Source: Fictibacillus solisalsi
GTDB taxonomy: Bacteria > Bacillota > Bacilli > Bacillales > Fictibacillaceae
Assembly (NCBI RefSeq): GCF_900103485.1
Contig: NZ_FNHW01000001.1
Span: 903,418 to 967,417, forward strand
Length of the DNA stretch: 64,000 nt
Direction of reading: 5' to 3'
The notes beneath the pieces were generated by a model. It was not told the origin of the DNA and did not search any database. It saw only the letters and a program-made list of their open reading frames with translations. The position numbers were made by a program, and so were the translations under genes. The stretch's first letter is position 1, and each line of letters starts with the position of its first letter. This document shows positions 28,367 through 41,186 of this stretch, piece by piece.

Positions 28367-31300
28367 ATATTAAAAAAATACTAGTCATCGGATCCGGTCC
28401 TATCGTGATCGGACAAGCAGCAGAATTTGATTATGCCGGTACCCAAGCGTGCCAGGCCCTGAAGGAAGAGGGCTACGAAGTAATTCTGGTCAACTCCAAC
28501 CCCGCCACCATCATGACGGATACAACGATGGCTGATAAAGTGTTTATCGAACCGCTTACGGTACCTTTTGTCAGCCGAATCATCCGCCAGGAGCGCCCGG
28601 ACGGAATTCTTGCGACGCTCGGCGGCCAGACAGGGCTTAACCTTGCCGTGGAATTATCCGAAAGCGGCATTCTTGAAGAATGCGGCGTTGAATTGCTGGG
28701 CACCACACTCGCCAGTATTCAGCAGGCAGAGGATCGTGAACTTTTCAGAGGGCTGATGAATGAATTGAACGAACCGGTTCCGGAAAGTGAAATCATCCGT
28801 ACTCTGGATGAAGCAAAAGCTTTTACAGAAGAAATCGGATATCCGGTCATCATTCGCCCGGCGTTCACTCTTGGGGGAACGGGCGGAGGAATTGCCAACA
28901 ATGAAGAAGAGCTGAACGAAGTCGTGGCAAGCGGCTTGCACGCAAGTCCGGTGCACCAGGTGCTGCTTGAAAAAAGCATCGCCGGCTTTAAAGAAATAGA
29001 ATATGAAGTGATGCGTGACAGCAATGACACTTCCATCGTGGTCTGTAACATGGAAAACATCGATCCTGTTGGCATTCATACCGGAGATTCGATTGTCGTG
29101 GCACCAAGTCAGACACTGAGCGACAGAGATTATCAGCTTTTGAGAAATGCTTCCCTGAAAATCATCCGCGCTCTGAAGATTGAAGGTGGCTGTAACGTTC
29201 AACTGGCGCTTGATCCGGACAGCAGCAACTATTACATCATTGAAGTTAATCCAAGGGTGAGCCGCTCATCTGCCCTTGCTTCCAAAGCGACCGGGTATCC
29301 GATCGCAAAAATTGCCGCGAAGATTGCGGTGGGCTATACCCTGGATGAAATTAAAAATCCAGTAACAGGTTCTACTTATGCTAGCTTTGAACCGGCGCTT
29401 GATTATATCGTAACCAAAATTCCGCGCTGGCCATTTGACAAGTTCGAAGGAGCCAACCGCAAGCTTGGTACGCAAATGAAAGCTACAGGTGAAGTGATGG
29501 CGATCGGGCGGAATTTGGAAGAATCCCTCTTAAAAGCGGTCCGTTCACTTGAAACCAAATGCTACCACCTTGAACTTGACCGTCCGAAGCAATCACGGGA
29601 AGAGCTGATCCCAGTCCTTACAGATGCCGATGACGAAAGAATTTATCATGTGGCCCAGGCATTCAGAATTGGAATGACCGTACAGGAAATCTGGGAACTG
29701 ACAAAAATAGATCTGTTTTTCCTTGAGAAAATTAAAGGCATCATTGATCTTGAGCAGAATGTTCGCAACAATGTAGGAGACATGGAGCTGCTCAAAACTG
29801 CAAAAGAAAAAGGGTTCAGTGACGTGTGGCTTGCCAACGCATGGAACATGACCGAAAAAGAAATGTATACCCTCCGTACAAATGAGGGCATCCGGCCAGT
29901 TTATAAAATGGTTGACACTTGTGCCGCTGAATTTGAATCCGAAACACCATACTACTACGGGACGTATGCCGAGGAAAATGAATCCATTCTGACTGAAAGG
30001 GAAAGTGTTCTGGTACTCGGTTCCGGCCCAATCCGCATCGGACAGGGAATTGAATTTGATTATGCAACGGTTCATACCGTATGGGCCATTAAAGAAGCAG
30101 GCTATGAAGCAATTATTATTAACAATAATCCGGAAACAGTTTCTACCGATTTCAGCACATCAGATAAACTTTATTTTGAACCGCTTACGGTCGAAGATGT
30201 AATGCATGTGATTGACCAGGAAAAACCAAAAGGGGTCATCGTGCAATTTGGCGGGCAAACCGCGATCAATCTTGCAGCAGCTCTTCATGAGCGCGGAGTG
30301 GCCATTTTAGGAACATCTCTTGACAGCATGGACCGTGCGGAAGACCGTGACCGGTTTGAACAGGCGATGCAGTCGCTGAATATCCCGCAGCCAGACGGAG
30401 CTACGGCCTTCTCGGTAAAAGAAGCACAGGTCATTGCAGAGCGAATCGGCTATCCGGTTCTGGTACGTCCTTCGTATGTGCTGGGCGGAAGAGCGATGGA
30501 AATTGTCTATAAAGAAAAGGAACTTCTTCAGTACATGGAAAATGCAGTAAGGGTGAATCCGGAGCATCCGGTACTGATCGACCGATATCTTGAAGGAAAA
30601 GAAGTGGAAGTTGACGCGATTTCTGATGGTAAAGATGTGTTTATTCCTGGTATCATGGAGCACATTGAGCGTGCAGGCGTCCACTCCGGCGACTCCATTG
30701 CCGTCTATCCGCCACAGCGTCTTACACCTGGGCAGAAAGAAAAGATCATTGACCGCACCATTTCAATGGCACGCGGACTTGGCATTGTCGGATTGCTGAA
30801 CATCCAGTTTGTCCTGCACAAAGATGAAGTGTACGTATTGGAAGTAAACCCGCGCTCCAGCCGAACAGTTCCATTCTTAAGCAAAATCACAGGAATTCCG
30901 ATGGCCAATCTTGCGACTAAAGTGATCCTTGGAACTCCACTGAGTGAAATGGGCTATTCAACCGGATATGCACCAGAACAAGAAGAAGTGTTCGTTAAGG
31001 TACCGGTTTTCTCCTTTGCGAAGCTGCGCAGAGTGGATACCTACCTGAGCCCCGAAATGAAATCAACCGGAGAAGTAATGGGAAGAGATACAACACTGCA
31101 AAAAGCGCTTTACAAGGGACTTGTGGCTTCAGGAATGAAAATACCAACCTATGGAACGGTCCTGTTCACAGTTGCTGACAAGGATAAGCCGGAGGCATTG
31201 CGTCTCATGAAACGTTTTTATGAGATCGGCTATACGATTATGGCAACAGAAGGTACTGCCAACTACCTGAAAGAACAGCAGATTCCGGTTACAGTCGTTC

Positions 31301-31550
31301 ATAAGATTGGAAGCAAGGAACGAAACTTGCTGGATGTGATCCGCCAGGGAGAAGCACAATTTGTGGTGAATACACTAACAAAAGGAAAAGTACCGGCACG
31401 CGACGGTTTCCGCATCCGAAGGGAATCCTCTGAAAACGGAGTTGTTTGTCTGACAAGTCTGGACACCGCTGAAGCCCTGCTTGGGGTGTTGGAATCTCTT
31501 ACCTTTACAGCGAGACAAATGCCCGCTTTTGAAAAGGATCGTGTGCTTGT

Positions 31551-31554
<4 letters not shown>
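28351..31554 (+). CDS. pyrAB: Carbamoyl-phosphate synthase large subunit (pyrimidine-specific)
   Basis: The 1067-residue large subunit carries two homologous ATP-grasp halves that make carboxyphosphate and then carbamoyl phosphate. The two halves open with matching motifs, [19 protein letters not shown] near residue 12 and [18 protein letters not shown] near 553. Each half has an ATP-grasp active site ending [25 protein letters not shown] or [24 protein letters not shown] (shown in part). The C-terminal 130 residues form the MGS-like regulatory domain, the usual site of allosteric control by UMP and PRPP. Overlaps pyrAA by 16 nt and pyrK by 4 nt. Confidence 0.98.
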
Positions 31555-33958
<2,404 letters not shown>

Positions 33959-33978
<20 letters not shown>

Positions 33979-34588
33979 AGACTTGCTTTCCATTAAAGCG
34001 GTCACACTTTCTGTAGAAGAGCCGTATACCTGGTCGTCAGGACTTCGGTCTCCCATTTATTGTGATAACCGATTAACACTTTCTTATCCGCAAGTGCGCA
34101 ATCATATTGCGGAAGGATTGAAAAAACTCGTGCTTGAACAATTTCCACAGACGGAAATGATCTCTGGAACGGCAACCGCTGGCATTCCGCATGCGGCGTT
34201 GCTTGCAGACCGGCTGAATCTTCCGATGAGCTATGTAAGAAGCAGCGCAAAATCTCACGGTAAAGGCAAGCAAATTGAAGGAAAAGCGGAGCCGGGAATG
34301 AATGTAGTGGTTGTGGAAGATTTGATTTCAACCGGTGGAAGCGTCATTACTGCGGTAAACGCGTTGCGGGAAGCAGGCTGCAACGTTCTTGGGGTGGTCG
34401 CTGTGTTTTCCTATGAACTTTCAAAAGGCGCCGCCAATCTGAAAGAGCATGGAATAAAGGTGCAAACTCTTACCGATTTTAGTACATTAATAGAAACGGC
34501 CTCACAAGAAGGCTATATTACAAAGGATAACCTATCTCACTTGCTGCAGTGGAAAGAAGATCCGGAAAACTGGCTGCAGAAGGCGTAA
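33959..34588 (+). CDS. pyrE: Orotate phosphoribosyltransferase PyrE
   Basis: PyrE joins orotate and PRPP to give OMP. The 209-residue type I PRTase has the substrate segment [16 protein letters not shown]-like block near residues 20-36 ([16 protein letters not shown]), [18 protein letters not shown] near 89 and the PRPP motif [21 protein letters not shown] near 116. It is the last biosynthetic gene of the operon; an unassigned methyltransferase follows after 26 nt on the same strand without a visible terminator. Confidence 0.97.
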
Positions 34589-34614
34589 CGGGAAAATGGA
34601 AGGAGCGCTTCTGA

Positions 34615-35271
34615 TTGAGAAAAATGAATGGGGAAGAATTTGATGAATTGGTCTCTTTTTTTGACAGTATGGCCAGAACAGAGTGGCTTTCATGGGTTCA
34701 CGATACATTAAAAGAAAAAACAGGTTCCTGGGAGGACAAAAACGTGCTTGATGTGGGCTGTGGAACGGGGAGACTGCTGCTCCGGGGAGCAGATGAAGCA
34801 GCCAAGCTGACGGGAATCGACCTTTCCTCCGAAATGGTAAAAGCCAGTATTCAGAATTTCTTTCTCCACAATCGAAGCGAAAAGAGTGAATTCGTCGTGG
34901 GAGATGCCTGTGATCTGCCCTTTAATGATGCATCCTTTGATTTGGCTCTGTCGACATGTGTCATGTTTTTGCTTCCTGAACCTGAACTGGGAATTAAAGA
35001 AATGATTCGTGTTCTGAAAACCTGTGGGACGATCGGGATGCTGAATCCGTCAGAAAAGATGAACCAAAAAGAAGCGTTCCAGTATTGCAAAGTCCATCAG
35101 ATCAGCGGATTTGAACAAACAGCCATGCTGAAATGGGCCAATGTATCAACAAGGAGGCATCGTTACTCCTCCGGTGAACTTAGCGCTCTCCTGGAAAAGA
35201 ATGGCCTTTTTGATGTGGAGCATTATGAAGTACTGGATGGTCTGGCCATTGTCACCATTGCAAAAAAATAG
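34615..35271 (+). CDS. Class I SAM-dependent methyltransferase, substrate unknown
   Basis: A 218-residue methyltransferase of the UbiE/Methyltransf_11 type. The SAM-binding glycine motif is VLDVGCGTGRLLL near residues 41-53, followed by the acidic residue motif TGIDLSSEMVKAS near 65 and VVGDACDLPFNDASFDLALS near 85-104; the rest is variable, so the substrate cannot be told. Start is TTG at 34615 with AAGGAG at 34600-34605. It follows pyrE closely and ends at a shared bidirectional terminator, so it is probably transcribed with the pyr operon. A pyrimidine-related role is only a guess. Confidence 0.85.
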   Translation: MRKMNGEEFDELVSFFDSMARTEWLSWVHDTLKEKTGSWEDKNVLDVGCGTGRLLLRGADEAAKLTGIDLSSEMVKASIQNFFLHNRSEKSEFVVGDACDLPFNDASFDLALSTCVMFLLPEPELGIKEMIRVLKTCGTIGMLNPSEKMNQKEAFQYCKVHQISGFEQTAMLKWANVSTRRHRYSSGELSALLEKNGLFDVEHYEVLDGLAIVTIAKK

Positions 35272-35302
35272 CCGGGAGCTTTTGCTCCCGGCTATTTTTT
35301 TA
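35263..35302. terminator. Bidirectional terminator between the methyltransferase gene and rqcH
   Basis: A near-perfect stem, AAAAATAGCCGGGAGC against GCTCCCGGCTATTTTTT, with a TTTT loop gives T-runs on both strands. It covers the TAG stop of the + strand gene and the stop of the convergent rqcH, ending both transcripts. Confidence 0.93.
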
Positions 35303-36995
35303 ATTTCATTAGTTGATCCTCATCCGGTGTCACATATAACGTTTGTTGCTGATCATAAATGACAAAGCCCGGCTTGGCGCCTGACGGCTTTTTCACATGC
35401 CGAATGAGCGTGTAATCGACGGGAACTGATCCCGAGTGTTTGGCCTTGCTGAAATAAGCGGCGAGTCCGGCAGCTTCAAGAAGTGTCGTCTCGCTTACAT
35501 CCTCAGCCTTTATGACCACATGGGATCCTGGAATATCCTTCGTGTGAAGCCATGTTTCATTCTGGCGCGAGGCTTTAAATGTCAAATAATCATTTTGCTT
35601 ATTGTTCTTGCCGACAAGAATGGTTGTACCATCCGAGGATTGATAAGTTTCAAGGACCGGTTTATCATTTTTTTTGGATTTTTGAACTTTTCTTCTTCTA
35701 ACATAACCCTGTTCCTCAAGTTCCTCGCGGATGCCGGCCACGTCCCTTACGGAGGCTGATTCCATCTGCTGAATCAGACTTTCAAAATAGGCCAGCTCTT
35801 CATACGTCTTCTCCAACTGCTCCTCAATATAAGCTACAGAGCTTTTGAGTTTGTTATATTTTTTAAAATACTGTTGAGCATTTTCCGACGGGCCTTTTTT
35901 CGGATTCAGCGCAATGGTGATCATCGGCTGATCTTCTTCGTAATAGTTGGCGACCTCAATTTCCTTTTGGCCTTTTTTTACCATGTAAAGATGAGCAGTC
36001 AGCAATTCTCCAAGCACTTTGAACGTATCTGCTTTCTCGGTATCGGTTAGCGAGGCATTGAGCTTCTTTACCTTTTTTTTCAGCTTGTTATATTCGTTGT
36101 GCAGGAGCTTTTCAAGATCGGCAGCCTGTTGTTTCACTCTGTCCCGCTCTGCTTTGCCGTAATAAAAACGGTCGAGCAGCTCTCCTGTGGTTGAAAAGTC
36201 CTTTTTCTCGCCATCCAGATGGGTAAGGGCAACCACGGAAAAGTACTCTTTTCCCTGTGAAACGACCATTTGAGGAGAATAGTTATGGCTATTGATTTCC
36301 TCCATCATCCCAATAAAAGCCTCAGAAAGAGCTTCTTTGGTAGATAATCCGGCACGGTGGTTGATTTCCTTGCCAAGAAGGGGGGACAGTCCGCTGTACA
36401 GCTGGACGATCTGACGTTCAATTTTGCCTTCGTTCCACTGGATTTTCCGGATGAAGCCCTCGGGTGTTTCCTTGAGAGGGGAATGTTTTTCCTGTGGGGG
36501 CGGCGCGATATATTGCTGCCCGGGCAGCAGGGTGCGGTACCGGTTCAGGGAAGGCGGTATATGCTTGATGCAATCCGCGATTAATCCTGTTTTGTCATCT
36601 ACAAGAATAATGTTGCTATGCCTGCCCATGATTTCGATAATGAGCGTTTTATAGGCAATGTCACCAATTTCATCCCTGTTTTTTACTTTAATATGAATGA
36701 TTCGTTCCAGATTTACCTGTTCAATTGATTCGATCACCGATCCTTCCATATGCTTTCTAAGCAGCATGCAAAACATGGGAGGGATGGCGGGATTGTCATA
36801 GGATTGTTCCGTCAATTGAACCCTGCTGAAAGAGGGATTGGCGGAGACCAGTAATTTATGATTCCTTCCGCCGGCTCTTACTGTAAACAGCAAATCGGTT
36901 TTATCAGGCTGATAAATTTTTGTGATTTTACCGGATTGAAGTTTATTCTTGATTTCATGGGAAACTGCGCGTGTTGCAATTCCGTCAAAACTCAT
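35292..36995 (-). CDS. rqcH: RqcH (NEMF/NFACT family), ribosome quality control Ala-tailing factor
   Basis: RqcH binds 50S subunits blocked by peptidyl-tRNA and recruits tRNA-Ala to add C-terminal alanine degrons. It was earlier called FbpA/YloA, a fibronectin-binding protein. The 567-residue product has NFACT-N starting MSFDGIATRAVSHEI, with PPMFCMLLRKHMEG near residue 54 and EIMGRHSNIILVD near 118, a middle coiled-coil region near 290-430, and a C-terminal NFACT-R domain with the TWLHTKDIPGSHVVI block near 470. The frame opens 8 codons earlier, but this ATG has AGAGGTGAG upstream. YlmH, another reported rescue factor, is also in this window. Confidence 0.95.
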   Translation of the reverse strand: MSFDGIATRAVSHEIKNKLQSGKITKIYQPDKTDLLFTVRAGGRNHKLLVSANPSFSRVQLTEQSYDNPAIPPMFCMLLRKHMEGSVIESIEQVNLERIIHIKVKNRDEIGDIAYKTLIIEIMGRHSNIILVDDKTGLIADCIKHIPPSLNRYRTLLPGQQYIAPPPQEKHSPLKETPEGFIRKIQWNEGKIERQIVQLYSGLSPLLGKEINHRAGLSTKEALSEAFIGMMEEINSHNYSPQMVVSQGKEYFSVVALTHLDGEKKDFSTTGELLDRFYYGKAERDRVKQQAADLEKLLHNEYNKLKKKVKKLNASLTDTEKADTFKVLGELLTAHLYMVKKGQKEIEVANYYEEDQPMITIALNPKKGPSENAQQYFKKYNKLKSSVAYIEEQLEKTYEELAYFESLIQQMESASVRDVAGIREELEEQGYVRRRKVQKSKKNDKPVLETYQSSDGTTILVGKNNKQNDYLTFKASRQNETWLHTKDIPGSHVVIKAEDVSETTLLEAAGLAAYFSKAKHSGSVPVDYTLIRHVKKPSGAKPGFVIYDQQQTLYVTPDEDQLMKLKK

Positions 36996-37022
36996 AATCT
37001 CACCTCTGTTTCTCTCCATAAT

Positions 37023-37031
37023 AGTATAGCA
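37023..37031 (-). promoter_or_regulatory. Extended -10 promoter for rqcH
   Basis: Read on the - strand the sequence is TGCTATACT, a full extended -10 element, about 28 nt upstream of the rqcH start. No clear -35 box is seen, which extended -10 promoters can do without. Confidence 0.55.
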
Positions 37032-37090
37032 TTATTGCGGACATGCCTGCATATAAATGGCTATATACGTTACAAGGCAGAGGTGGAGAA

Positions 37091-39757
37091 ATGAATTGGT
37101 ATGAACTTTCGAAGGAAGAGGTTGAACGGCTGACCGGGAGCAATTTGGAGATCGGGCTGAGCGAAAAGGAAAGCCAGAAGAAGCTCAAGTCGGCAGGCTA
37201 TAACCAGCTGCAGGAAGGGAAAAAACCATCCGCCCTTCTCGTTTTCTTTGCTCAGTTTAAAGATTTTATGGTTCTTGTGCTGCTGGCAGCAACACTCCTT
37301 TCCGGTTTGCTAGGGGAGTATCTGGATGCCATCGCGATTATCCTCATCGTTATCATGAACGGGATTTTGGGTTTCATTCAGGAACGAAAGGCGGAAAAGT
37401 CGCTCAGTGCTCTTAGGGAGCTATCGGCACCTTCGGCTATGGTCATGAGGAACGGCAGCTGGAGCCCAATTTCGGCGAAAGAACTGGTGCCTGGGGATCT
37501 TGTGAGATTGTCAGCGGGAGACAGGGTGGGTGCGGATATCCGGATGGTCTCAGCCAAAGGATTGTATATCGAAGAATCGGCATTGACCGGCGAATCCATT
37601 CCGGTTCAAAAAAAATCGGAAGCCATCCGGGGAAGCGGTCTCGCGCTTGGCGACCAAAGCAATATGGCTTTTATGGGTACCATGGCTACACGCGGCAGCG
37701 GGACAGGCATTGTGATTGCAACAGGCATGAATACGGAAATGGGGAAAATCGCTCATTTGATTCAAAATGCAGATGCGCTTGCCACCCCTTTGCAATTGAA
37801 GCTCGAGCAGCTTGGAAAAGTTTTGATCGGACTGGCCCTGCTTCTGACAGTTCTGGTAGTCGTGACCGGTGTGTACAGAGGACATGATTTATACAGCATG
37901 GTGCTTGCGGGAGTTTCACTGGCCGTTGCTGCCATTCCCGAAGGCTTGCCAGCTATAGTCACGATTGCCCTTGCCCTAGGCGTACAGAAGATGATCAAGC
38001 GGAGAGCTATTGTCCGCAAGCTTCCATCCGTGGAAACGCTCGGCTGCGCAACCGTTATCTGCTCGGATAAAACCGGTACGCTTACACAAAACAAGATGAC
38101 AGTAACTCATTTATGGAGTGAGGGTGTAACATGGAACGTAACGGGAAGCGGCTATGATACAGAAGGAGATTTTTTAAGGAACGGACAAAAAACTAGAGTG
38201 GATCAGCATGATGGGCTGCTTCAGCTGCTGTCTTACGGAGCCATTTGCAACAATGCGGAGCTTCAGGAAAGCGGGAGGATAATGGGTGACCCCACCGAAG
38301 CTGCTTTACTAATCAGTGCGGCCAAGGCTGGATTAGCCAAAGAATCGATGCTCGATGCCCTTGAAATTATTGACGAAGTTCCTTTTGATTCCATGAGAAA
38401 AATGATGAGTGTGGTAGTTAGGAATACTAACGGGGAAATGTTTTTAATCGCAAAAGGAGCACCTGATGTTTTGCTCGAGAAAAGTGATTATGTGCTTTGG
38501 GATGGCCGTCGCCAGCTACTGAAACAAAATCATACCGAACAGGTTAAAGAAGCGATCATGGGCCTAGGCAGCCAGGCGCTCCGGACCATCGCGGTTGCTT
38601 ATAAACCGATCAACGGCAAGGATGACCCCGTTTCGGGTTCATCCTATGAAAATCATCTGACGTTCGTTGGGCTTCAAGGAATGATCGACCCTCCGAGAGA
38701 GGAAGTGAAAGAGAGCATCGAACGTTGCCATGAGGCGGGTATCAAAACGGTTATGATTACAGGAGATCACGCGGTGACAGCGAGCGCCATTGCCAGACAG
38801 CTTAATATTCTTCCCAAGGGAGGAAAAGTCGTCGACGGTGCCGCACTGTCGCTCATGTCTGAGGATGATCTTGTCCGGGAAGCAGAAAACATTTATGTGT
38901 ACGCCCGCGTTTCCCCGGAACACAAGCTCAAAATCGTGAAAGCACTCCAAAAAAGAGGACACATTGTGGCAATGACCGGCGATGGAGTCAATGATGCGCC
39001 TGCGATTAAATCTGCCAATATCGGCATCGCGATGGGAATCACAGGAACGGACGTGGCCAAAGAAGCATCCTCTCTTGTGTTGAGCGATGACAATTTTGCA
39101 ACGATTCGGGCAGCGATCGAAGAAGGCAGAAACATCTATGAAAATATCAGGAAGTTCATCCGCTACCTACTGGCTTCCAATGTTGGAGAAATTCTTGTGA
39201 TGCTGTTTGCCATGATTCTTTCCATGCCCATGCCGCTCGTTCCCATTCAGATTCTTTGGGTCAATCTCGTGACGGACGGTTTGCCTGCGATGGCCCTCGG
39301 TATTGATCCGGCGGAGGATAATGTCATGAAGCGGGCGCCAAGAAAACCGAACGAAGGGGTATTTTCAAGAGGCTTGGGCTGGAAGATTATCTCCCGTGGA
39401 TTCATGATTGGCGCAGTTACGATACTTGCATTTTGGACTGCGTTGAACGAGCATCCCGATCAGCTTATGAAAGCCCAGACCGTCGCTTTTTGTACACTCG
39501 TTATGGCCCAGCTCATTCATGTGTTTGACTGCCGGAGTGAGCGGTCGGTCCTTCACCGGAATCCGTTTGGCAACATGGCCCTTGTGCTGGCTGTGCTGTC
39601 CTCTGTGGCCCTACTTCTTGTCGTCATGTATATCGGGCCGCTGCAGGGGATTTTTCACACGGTTCCACTGTCATTCCGTGATTGGCTGCTTGTTATGGGA
39701 ATGGCCGCTATACCCACTTTTGCCCTTACTGGGTTTCAAGCTTTCAAAAAACTGTAG
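37091..39757 (+). CDS. yloB: SERCA-type calcium-transporting P-type ATPase (YloB)
   Basis: A P2A-type ATPase of 888 residues, expected to pump Ca2+ out of the cell. Visible landmarks in order are the N-terminal cation ATPase domain ([15 protein letters not shown]), the actuator loop LTGESIPVQ near residue 165, the ion-binding segment [13 protein letters not shown] near 280, the phosphorylation site [14 protein letters not shown] near 333, the [11 protein letters not shown]-binding segment near 455, [18 protein letters not shown] near 628, and the C-terminal membrane domain with [12 protein letters not shown]. subtilis YloB is 890 aa and linked to spore germination resistance. ATG at 37091 follows AGGTGGAG. 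Confidence 0.94.
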   Translation: MNWYELSKEEVERLTGSNLEIGLSEKESQKKLKSAGYNQLQEGKKPSALLVFFAQFKDFMVLVLLAATLLSGLLGEYLDAIAIILIVIMNGILGFIQERKAEKSLSALRELSAPSAMVMRNGSWSPISAKELVPGDLVRLSAGDRVGADIRMVSAKGLYIEESALTGESIPVQKKSEAIRGSGLALGDQSNMAFMGTMATRGSGTGIVIATGMNTEMGKIAHLIQNADALATPLQLKLEQLGKVLIGLALLLTVLVVVTGVYRGHDLYSMVLAGVSLAVAAIPEGLPAIVTIALALGVQKMIKRRAIVRKLPSVETLGCATVICSDKTGTLTQNKMTVTHLWSEGVTWNVTGSGYDTEGDFLRNGQKTRVDQHDGLLQLLSYGAICNNAELQESGRIMGDPTEAALLISAAKAGLAKESMLDALEIIDEVPFDSMRKMMSVVVRNTNGEMFLIAKGAPDVLLEKSDYVLWDGRRQLLKQNHTEQVKEAIMGLGSQALRTIAVAYKPINGKDDPVSGSSYENHLTFVGLQGMIDPPREEVKESIERCHEAGIKTVMITGDHAVTASAIARQLNILPKGGKVVDGAALSLMSEDDLVREAENIYVYARVSPEHKLKIVKALQKRGHIVAMTGDGVNDAPAIKSANIGIAMGITGTDVAKEASSLVLSDDNFATIRAAIEEGRNIYENIRKFIRYLLASNVGEILVMLFAMILSMPMPLVPIQILWVNLVTDGLPAMALGIDPAEDNVMKRAPRKPNEGVFSRGLGWKIISRGFMIGAVTILAFWTALNEHPDQLMKAQTVAFCTLVMAQLIHVFDCRSERSVLHRNPFGNMALVLAVLSSVALLLVVMYIGPLQGIFHTVPLSFRDWLLVMGMAAIPTFALTGFQAFKKL

Positions 39758-39768
39758 GCAAAGAGCCG

Positions 39769-39810
39769 AAAGTGATAGGAACAGTAAACCTGTTTTTATC
39801 ACTTTTTTGG
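39769..39810 (+). terminator. Rho-independent terminator after yloB
   Basis: AAAGTGATAGGAACAG pairs with CTGTTTTTATCACTTTT (two G-U pairs) around the loop TAAAC, and the stem runs into six T. It closes the yloB transcript. Confidence 0.88.
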
Positions 39811-39986
39811 GTTCTGGCTTGTATACAAAGCTAAAATTGTTTAGAATAACGAAGGAATATGTTAAAATGATATAAATGTGCTGGGTACGGACATATCCAT
39901 ACATGTAATTAATTTGTACATAAATGATTATGATCTTGCTCGTTCTGGCTAGAATAGAACTACCAACGTTAGGAGCGGTTATATAC

Positions 39987-40244
39987 ATGAAGTTAATAAA
40001 TATTGGTTATGGAAACATTGTTGCAGCACACCGAATCATATCCGTTGTCAGTCCGGAATCAGCACCGATCAAGCGCCTTATTACGATGGCGAGGGACGGA
40101 AACATGCTTATTGACGCCACTTACGGCAGGCGGACAAGAGCGGTCATCATTACCGACAGCGATCATGTTGTCCTTTCTGCTGTCCAGCCTGAAACAGTGG
40201 CACAGCGGCTGCTCTCAATTGAAGAGGGAACGGAAGAAAATTAG
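39987..40244 (+). CDS. remA: RemA/YlzA, DNA-binding activator of matrix genes
   Basis: RemA (DUF370) is a small ring-forming DNA-binding protein that activates biofilm matrix and osmoprotection genes in B. subtilis. The 85-residue product reads [20 protein letters not shown] and includes [16 protein letters not shown] and [22 protein letters not shown], the strongly conserved family core. ATG at 39987 has AGGAG at 39971-39975; upstream in-frame codons are not conserved. The gene yloC, usually just upstream, is absent. The 176 nt before it contain AT-rich possible promoter boxes that I could not assign. Confidence 0.95.
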   Translation: MKLINIGYGNIVAAHRIISVVSPESAPIKRLITMARDGNMLIDATYGRRTRAVIITDSDHVVLSAVQPETVAQRLLSIEEGTEEN

Positions 40245-40256
40245 GTGGAGGTAAGT

Positions 40257-40871
40257 ATGGATATAGAACGGGGCATTTTGTTTGTGCTCTCAGGACCTTC
40301 CGGTGTCGGCAAGGGAACTGTTTGCAAAGCATTGCGTGCGCAAAAACTGGATATCCAATATTCGGTTTCAGCAACTACCCGCACTCCGCGCGCCGGAGAA
40401 GTTCATGGGGTAGATTATTTTTTCAAAACTAAAGAAGAATTTCAACATATGATTGAAAATAATGAGCTTCTTGAGTGGGCAGAATATGTTGGCAATTTTT
40501 ACGGGACACCGATCGAGTATGTGAATCAGACACTTGATGAGGGCCGGGATGTTATTTTGGAAATTGAAGTCCAGGGGGCACTTCAGGTGAGAAAAACGTT
40601 CCCTGAGGGGGTATTTATCTTTCTGACACCGCCAAGCCTTGAGGAATTGCGAAGCCGTATTGTGGGCAGGGGCACAGAAACCGAGGACCTTATCAACAAC
40701 CGGATGACCGTTGCAAGGGAAGAAATCGAAATGATGCAGCACTACGATTATTCGGTAGTGAATGATGAAATAAGCAGTGCCTGCAGCAGGATCCAGTCCA
40801 TCATTACGTCAGAACACTGTAAAGTTGACCGGGTCACTAACCGCTATAAAAAATTACTGGGAGATGAATAA
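40257..40871 (+). CDS. gmk: Guanylate kinase Gmk
   Basis: Gmk phosphorylates GMP to GDP and is important in (p)ppGpp physiology. The 204-residue protein has the P-loop [16 protein letters not shown] near residues 10-25, the GMP-binding [17 protein letters not shown] near 42-58, and [14 protein letters not shown] near 76. Length equals the B. subtilis enzyme when ATG 40257 is used, preceded by GGAGGT; a GTG at 40245 is less likely. Followed by rpoZ with a 2-nt gap. Confidence 0.97.
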   Translation: MDIERGILFVLSGPSGVGKGTVCKALRAQKLDIQYSVSATTRTPRAGEVHGVDYFFKTKEEFQHMIENNELLEWAEYVGNFYGTPIEYVNQTLDEGRDVILEIEVQGALQVRKTFPEGVFIFLTPPSLEELRSRIVGRGTETEDLINNRMTVAREEIEMMQHYDYSVVNDEISSACSRIQSIITSEHCKVDRVTNRYKKLLGDE

Positions 40872-40873
40872 CT

Positions 40874-41077
40874 ATGCTTTATCCTTCAATTGATGCCCTC
40901 ATGGACAAAATTGATTCTAAATACTCACTGGTCACTCTTTCTTCGAAACGGGCAAGAGAGATTCAAAGAAGCAATAACGGAATTGTTGAAAAGCCAGTTT
41001 CCCATAAATATGTCGGAAAAGCGCTTGAAGAAATCTACGCTGGTTATCTAACGTCCAAAAAGACTGACTCGGAATGA
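40874..41077 (+). CDS. rpoZ: RNA polymerase omega subunit RpoZ
   Basis: Omega is the small subunit that helps fold and hold the beta-prime subunit. The 67-residue product has [30 protein letters not shown] and [18 protein letters not shown] (given here in parts: [30 protein letters not shown]), as in Bacillus omega. It forms a remA-gmk-rpoZ unit that ends at a clear terminator. Confidence 0.95.
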   Translation: MLYPSIDALMDKIDSKYSLVTLSSKRAREIQRSNNGIVEKPVSHKYVGKALEEIYAGYLTSKKTDSE

Positions 41078-41082
41078 GAACA

Positions 41083-41118
41083 ATAACAACCTATGAGAAT
41101 AGGTTGTTATTTTTTTCA
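41083..41118 (+). terminator. Rho-independent terminator after rpoZ
   Basis: ATAACAACCTAT pairs with ATAGGTTGTTAT around the loop GAGA, with a run of T following. It ends the remA-gmk-rpoZ unit. Confidence 0.93.
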
Positions 41119-41121
41119 GTT

Positions 41122-41152
41122 TTTACAGAATAACAAAGATATTGATTATAAA
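41122..41152 (+). promoter_or_regulatory. Candidate SigA promoter for coaBC
   Basis: TTTACA at 41122-41127 lies 19 nt upstream of TATAAA at 41147-41152, immediately after the rpoZ terminator and about 35 nt before the coaBC start. The spacing is longer than ideal. Confidence 0.4.
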
Positions 41153-41186
41153 TATATTATGTAAACAAAGACGGGAGGAACAAACC

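Noticed and set aside
39819-39828. The palindrome TTGTATACAA upstream of remA
   Set aside because: It is a short 10-bp palindrome in AT-rich DNA and occurs easily by chance; no matching regulator is known to me.
39519-39875. A 118-codon + strand frame over the end of yloB and the gap
   Set aside because: It is out of frame with the ATPase, has low-quality composition, and runs across the yloB terminator.
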